Source: Diploscapter coronatus | Lineage: Eukaryota; Nematoda; Chromadorea; Rhabditida; Rhabditidae | NCBI GenBank assembly: GCA_964036155.1 | Contig: OZ038423.1 | Location: 35,789,249-35,853,248, forward strand | Length of the DNA: 64,000 nucleotides | Direction: 5' to 3' | Part shown: positions 60,157 to 64,000 of the stretch, one piece after another | Layout: every line of letters starts with the position of its first letter | Position numbering within the stretch: the first letter of the stretch is position 1 | Made by a program: the position numbers and the translations under genes | The notes under the pieces: generated by a model | Seen by the model: the letters and a program-made list of their open reading frames with translations, nothing else | What the model was told of the DNA's origin: nothing | Database searches by the model: none

Positions 60157-62102
60157 TCCTATCTAATTCGATCATTTTTTAGTTTTTCTTTTTATGTATC
60201 ATTGATTTCAACATTTTTGAACAAAGTAGTTTTGTAAAGAAAACAAAATCTGAATTTTTAAAAAATAAAAATGAAAATCAACGATGCATCTCCTAAAAAT
60301 TCAATAATTTCAGATTCTCATTCAGAACAATAGTCTCATACCTCGCTAAAAATTAACTGACCGTCATCTTTGTAGATTTACCAGTTAAAGCCGGCTAATT
60401 CAATTCGTATGATCACACCCAATTCAGGAAAATTCTTAATATTTACTTATTCTACCGAGCTTTGCTAAATTGAATCGAATGAAAAAATCGAGAAGAAATG
60501 TTTATAAGTGAGTTTGATTTCGCAAAGATGCTTATTTTGTTATCTCAGAGTCTAGTTTCTAGAAGAATATCTTATCCGTTAGCGCAGTGCCATGAAATTA
60601 TAGTTTTGGAAAATTCTGCAAGATTTTAGAGCGTCATTTTGAATAAAAACAACTTTAGAATTTTCCTAAACGAAGAAAAATTCTTGAATAATGCCTCCCA
60701 AATTCATCTCTCATCATGTTAGTCACAATTTCGCAGCTATTTTTTTAATCATTTTCTCCATACATTTTTTTACAAATTCAAAACTGCACTAATTTGAACG
60801 AGACCTCAATCCCACTTCAACAATCTACTGAAGCTACCTTTTCTAGAGAAAATTGTCATTTTAAACAATTTTTTGTAATTTCGTTTTCCAGAACCTACGA
60901 AAGTCTAGAGAATTTTGTGTATTTGTTGTAAATAATCGAATTCCATAGAAGTTCTAGAGTTTTGATCCCGATATAAAATCCAAGAGATGATAAAGGGAAT
61001 CTTTCCAAGAAAAATCCTTTATCATTTTTCGGAACATTCTATTCGCTTCGTGTCTTGCTAGATATAAGAAATTCTCGAAATTTTAGCGTTAATATTCTCA
61101 TTTCTTTCGTAAATTTTATACAAATTTATCATCAAATTATTTGTACGGCCCAGTGATAATAATTAATTCTCGTAGAAATGAGGTGATTTTAATGGCTTTT
61201 AGAGAAATTTGCGTATTTTTCTACCAAAACTGAACTCGTCCCCAGATATGAGCCAGTTTTCCCACCAAAAGTTCAAAAGTACGCGCACCCCGAAAGAAAA
61301 AGAAATCCCCATTAAAGTAGCCTCCAAAAATGCTATATCTCGATGTACCTATATTCGAATTGTTCTAGAGTCACCGTGCTTGATGCATCTTGTTATTTCG
61401 TACTTTGTTTATAGATTTTACATTTGAATTCGGTCATTTTTCCTAGTAGGCAATGATATAGAATTTCAAGAAATTTTTATAGAACTTTCAAAGAACTCAC
61501 AATTTCAATGTTGTTACTGTAGCCGACAAGCTCTGGTCCTTGACGTTGATCGACTCAATCCACAAGAATAAATAACTTTATCCACATCAACTTCTCGTCT
61601 TCTTGCACGACAAACAGAAACGAATCCTGAAAAAAGAATTTAGGAAATTGGGGAAAAATACGAAATAAAAGATTCGCGATTTTTTCAAGAAAAGTATAAT
61701 TAGTAGGCGGTTGATTATAGTAGAACTGGCATGAAATTTTCCATAAAAATAAAAATTGCGAAAATATGAAAAGTGATTTTTTGAAAAATCGAAAGGAAAG
61801 TCGAGAAGAGCATATTTCCTCGAAATTCACTGTCCAGAGGCGGTAATCAGCCAGTGGTTGATTATCCTGTCATTTTCAGACCGAAATATCGAAGAGAAAA
61901 ACAAGAAATTAGCATGCATCACGGAGAAAACCGGACATTTGAATTTTGGGTGAGTGTTTATTGAGAGTGCGCGCCGCATTGCATTTCTCACTTTGCTTTC
62001 GCATTGGCCACGCCCCTCGACGGATTTGAAAGGAGGCCACGTCTGCTCGTCGCATTTTGATCGCTTCTCAGGAGTTTCGACGTCGTCCGCGGATTCTGAA
62101 GC
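60157..62102. other. Long intergenic region between CTDSPL2 and SMU1
   Basis: AT-rich, about 1.9 kb. On the minus strand 61558-61626 follows a TTTTTTCAG acceptor and reads DSFLFVVQEDEKLMWIKLFI then LVD and a stop, which could be a final exon, but no matching upstream exon was found, so no gene is called. The last 120 bp before SMU1 are more GC-rich (GTGCGCGCCGCATTGC, GTCCGCGGATTC) and look like its promoter/5'UTR. Confidence 0.35.
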
Positions 62103-63829
62103 ATGACGTCTATCGAAATCGAGTCCGCAGAGTGAGTTTTACCGGGATTTTACGAAATTTTTCAGAAAAAAGTCGATTTTTCCTTGGTTTTTGTGAATTT
62201 TCGAAAATCATGGAATTTTTCTAGAAAACTAGACTTTCAAAAATTCGTTTCTCATTAATTTTGGACGAAAAATATATGAAACATTCGTAAAAAAGCGATT
62301 TCTCAGAAAAATTTTCGAGAAGTTGTTTATCTTTCGAAAATTCTCATTTTTCAGTGTGGTCCGACTCATCGAGCAATACCTCAAGGAGAACAATTTGATG
62401 AGAACACTCAATGCTCTGCAGGTTAGAAAGAAGATCAAAATTTACAAAAAAAAGCAAAATTTTGTTTATGATGTTTCCTTGAAGTTCCAAAAAATGAATA
62501 ACAAATCAGACATGTGCGGGAGGGGTGAATTTTAAAAATTCATGAGCAAGATTTTGGAGAAAACATAGCTGCTGATTTTTCGACTCTTTGGCATTTTGTA
62601 AGCTTTTTTCCTCAACAAGCTTTGAGGCTTCTAGAACGTCTTTATGCTTTTCCCTCGACTTTTCAAAGTTTTAGAAGTTACTAGATGTTGATTCTTCTCG
62701 AGTTTTCTACATTTATTCTTTCCAGGAAGAAACAAACATCACTTTGAACACGGTGGACAGCATTGATGCATTCGCGCACGAGATCCGTAGCGGCCACTGG
62801 GACACCGTTCTCAAAGTCATCCAGCCACTCAAGCTGCCCACCAAGAAACTCATCGATTTGTATGAAGAGGTGAGTCAAAAATAATACCCTTGAGCATATA
62901 GTTTCTAGAGGGATTTGCACCTCTTCTTTCTAGCAGTGTTTCTTTTTGGAATTGCTAGGATTCGGCGTATTAAATACTTTTTATCGTAAAATATGCTTTT
63001 CTGAAGCTTATGAAATCCGCTTCAGATTATAATCGAGCTAGTTGAACTGCGCGAATTGGCCACAGCCCGTCTGATCGCCAGACAAACCGACTCCATGCTC
63101 TACCTGAAACAAACCGATCCCGCTAGGTAAGAAAGATTTTTTCCTGATAATGAATCGAAAATTGAGATCCATTAACGACTCCTTAAATATGCTTACTTTC
63201 GATCCATTGTAGTTTCCTAGTTTCTACTTTCCACTTTTCTGTTCTTTTTTCTTGCTATTTTAAAAAAAGTAGAAATTGTCATCTGTTCATTATTTTCCTC
63301 AAAATGTGAACATTTTTCAGATATTCCCGCCTGGAAACGCTCATCAATCGACCCTATTTCGACGCAGCCGAGGTCTATGGCGACACAAGCAAAGAGAAGC
63401 GCCGTGAAACTATTGCACAGGTAGATTTTTAAAATTCGATTTTCATACAAATTAAAATATTTCAGTCGCTCTCGTCCGAAGTCAACGTGGTGCCCCCGTC
63501 CCGTCTGCTGTCTCTGCTCGCACAGGCACTCAAATGGCAACTCCATCAGGGTCTTTTGCCGCCGGGTAAACAGAATTTCTTTGTTTCTTGCAATTAGAAA
63601 GTCCGATAATTTCAACTATCAACCATTTTAAGACGAAATTGTATTGATAATTGATAGAGCAAAACCGGATGATGAATTTTTCAAAAAGAACACTTTTAAA
63701 TGAATTGAAATGATTTGCTTCAATTTTCAGGGACCCAAATCGACCTGTTCCGAGGCAAAGCTGCAATGAAAGAGCAGTTGGAGGAACGGTATCCCACACA
63801 GTTCGCCAGGCACATCAAATTCGGAACCA
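62103..63829 (+). CDS. smu-1: SMU1, LisH/CTLH/WD40 splicing factor (N-terminal part; continues past window)
   Basis: Spliceosome-associated protein that pairs with RED (smu-2 in C. elegans). Exons 62103-62131, 62355-62421, 62726-62869, 63026-63126, 63321-63420, 63466-63565 and 63731-63829 join in phase. Start [20 protein letters not shown]; LisH motif ([20 protein letters not shown]); CTLH region ([20 protein letters not shown], then [40 protein letters not shown]); linker [40 protein letters not shown] and HIKFGT, after which the last donor (GTGAGT) leaves the frame open. The WD40 repeats lie beyond base 64000. No acceptor is seen directly before the ATG. Confidence 0.95.
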
Positions 63830-64000
63830 GTGAGTTCTTTTAAATATATTTTTTCAAAGTTTAAAGTCGAATATTTTCAAGGTTCGTTCCAATTACAAGT
63901 CGAAAGGAGATCGCATTGAAATTTTGAAAATTGAACAAGTTATGGAATTTCTTTAAAGCATAGCTTCCTCGAAGATAATTTTTCATGTTTATCAAACATC

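Noticed and set aside
61555..61830. Possible minus-strand exon (DSFLFVVQEDEKLMWIKLFI)
   Set aside because: A good acceptor precedes it but no upstream exon in phase was found; too little to call a gene.

Overview
The window reads as nematode nuclear DNA, most likely a free-living rhabditid. Genes are compact and intron-rich, with many 40-110 bp introns ending in TTTCAG-type acceptors. Several start codons sit directly behind an acceptor with no recognisable upstream exon, the usual sign of spliced-leader trans-splicing. Nematode-typical families are present (Srd-like chemoreceptor, F-box genes, SH2-kinase of the small Fer-like class). From memory, orthologues of most conserved genes here (cdc-6, nip7, cogc-5, tufm-2, bag-1, nars-1, arx-7, smu-1) lie on C. 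elegans chromosome I; I could not check this.

Layout: 1-12677, minus strand: an SH2-tyrosine kinase, mitochondrial EF-Tu, then COG5 (cut by the window start); the last two look like an operon. 13816-15358 (+): BAG1. About 16030-16263 (-): F-box fragment. 16939-19667 (+): MFS transporter. 21594-26766 (-): p24/TMED protein. 27367-34193 (+): cytosolic asparaginyl-tRNA synthetase. 35350-36878 (-): ARPC5. 37961-40431 (+): F-box/Kelch gene with a partial, broken tandem copy. 41323-42343 (+): SH3-SH2 protein. 42702-45183 (-): F-box gene carrying a SINE. 46169-47898 (-): chemoreceptor. 49401-54201 (-): CDC6 followed by NIP7. About 54950-60156 (+): CTDSPL2-type phosphatase. 62103-end (+): SMU1.

The most unusual content is not protein-coding. 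Three giant inverted-repeat (palindromic) elements of 2.0-3.4 kb, with no coding capacity that I can see, each fill one intron of a different conserved gene: TMED (22675-26105), NARS (30075-32095) and CTDSPL2 (56958-58929). The last two interrupt codons of catalytic motifs, and both have TTAAG termini. Degenerate relatives lie at 13302 and 40858. In the expected transcripts each would fold into a very long hairpin, so these introns are candidate sources of double-stranded RNA.

Other mobile DNA: a solo LTR with a 5-bp target duplication, a tRNA-derived SINE with a perfect 19-bp duplication, a hAT-type MITE family (three copies, two with perfect 8-bp duplications), and several other short foldback elements. 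Gene models were built by eye from splice signals and reading frame. Where I give exon boundaries, the phases add up.
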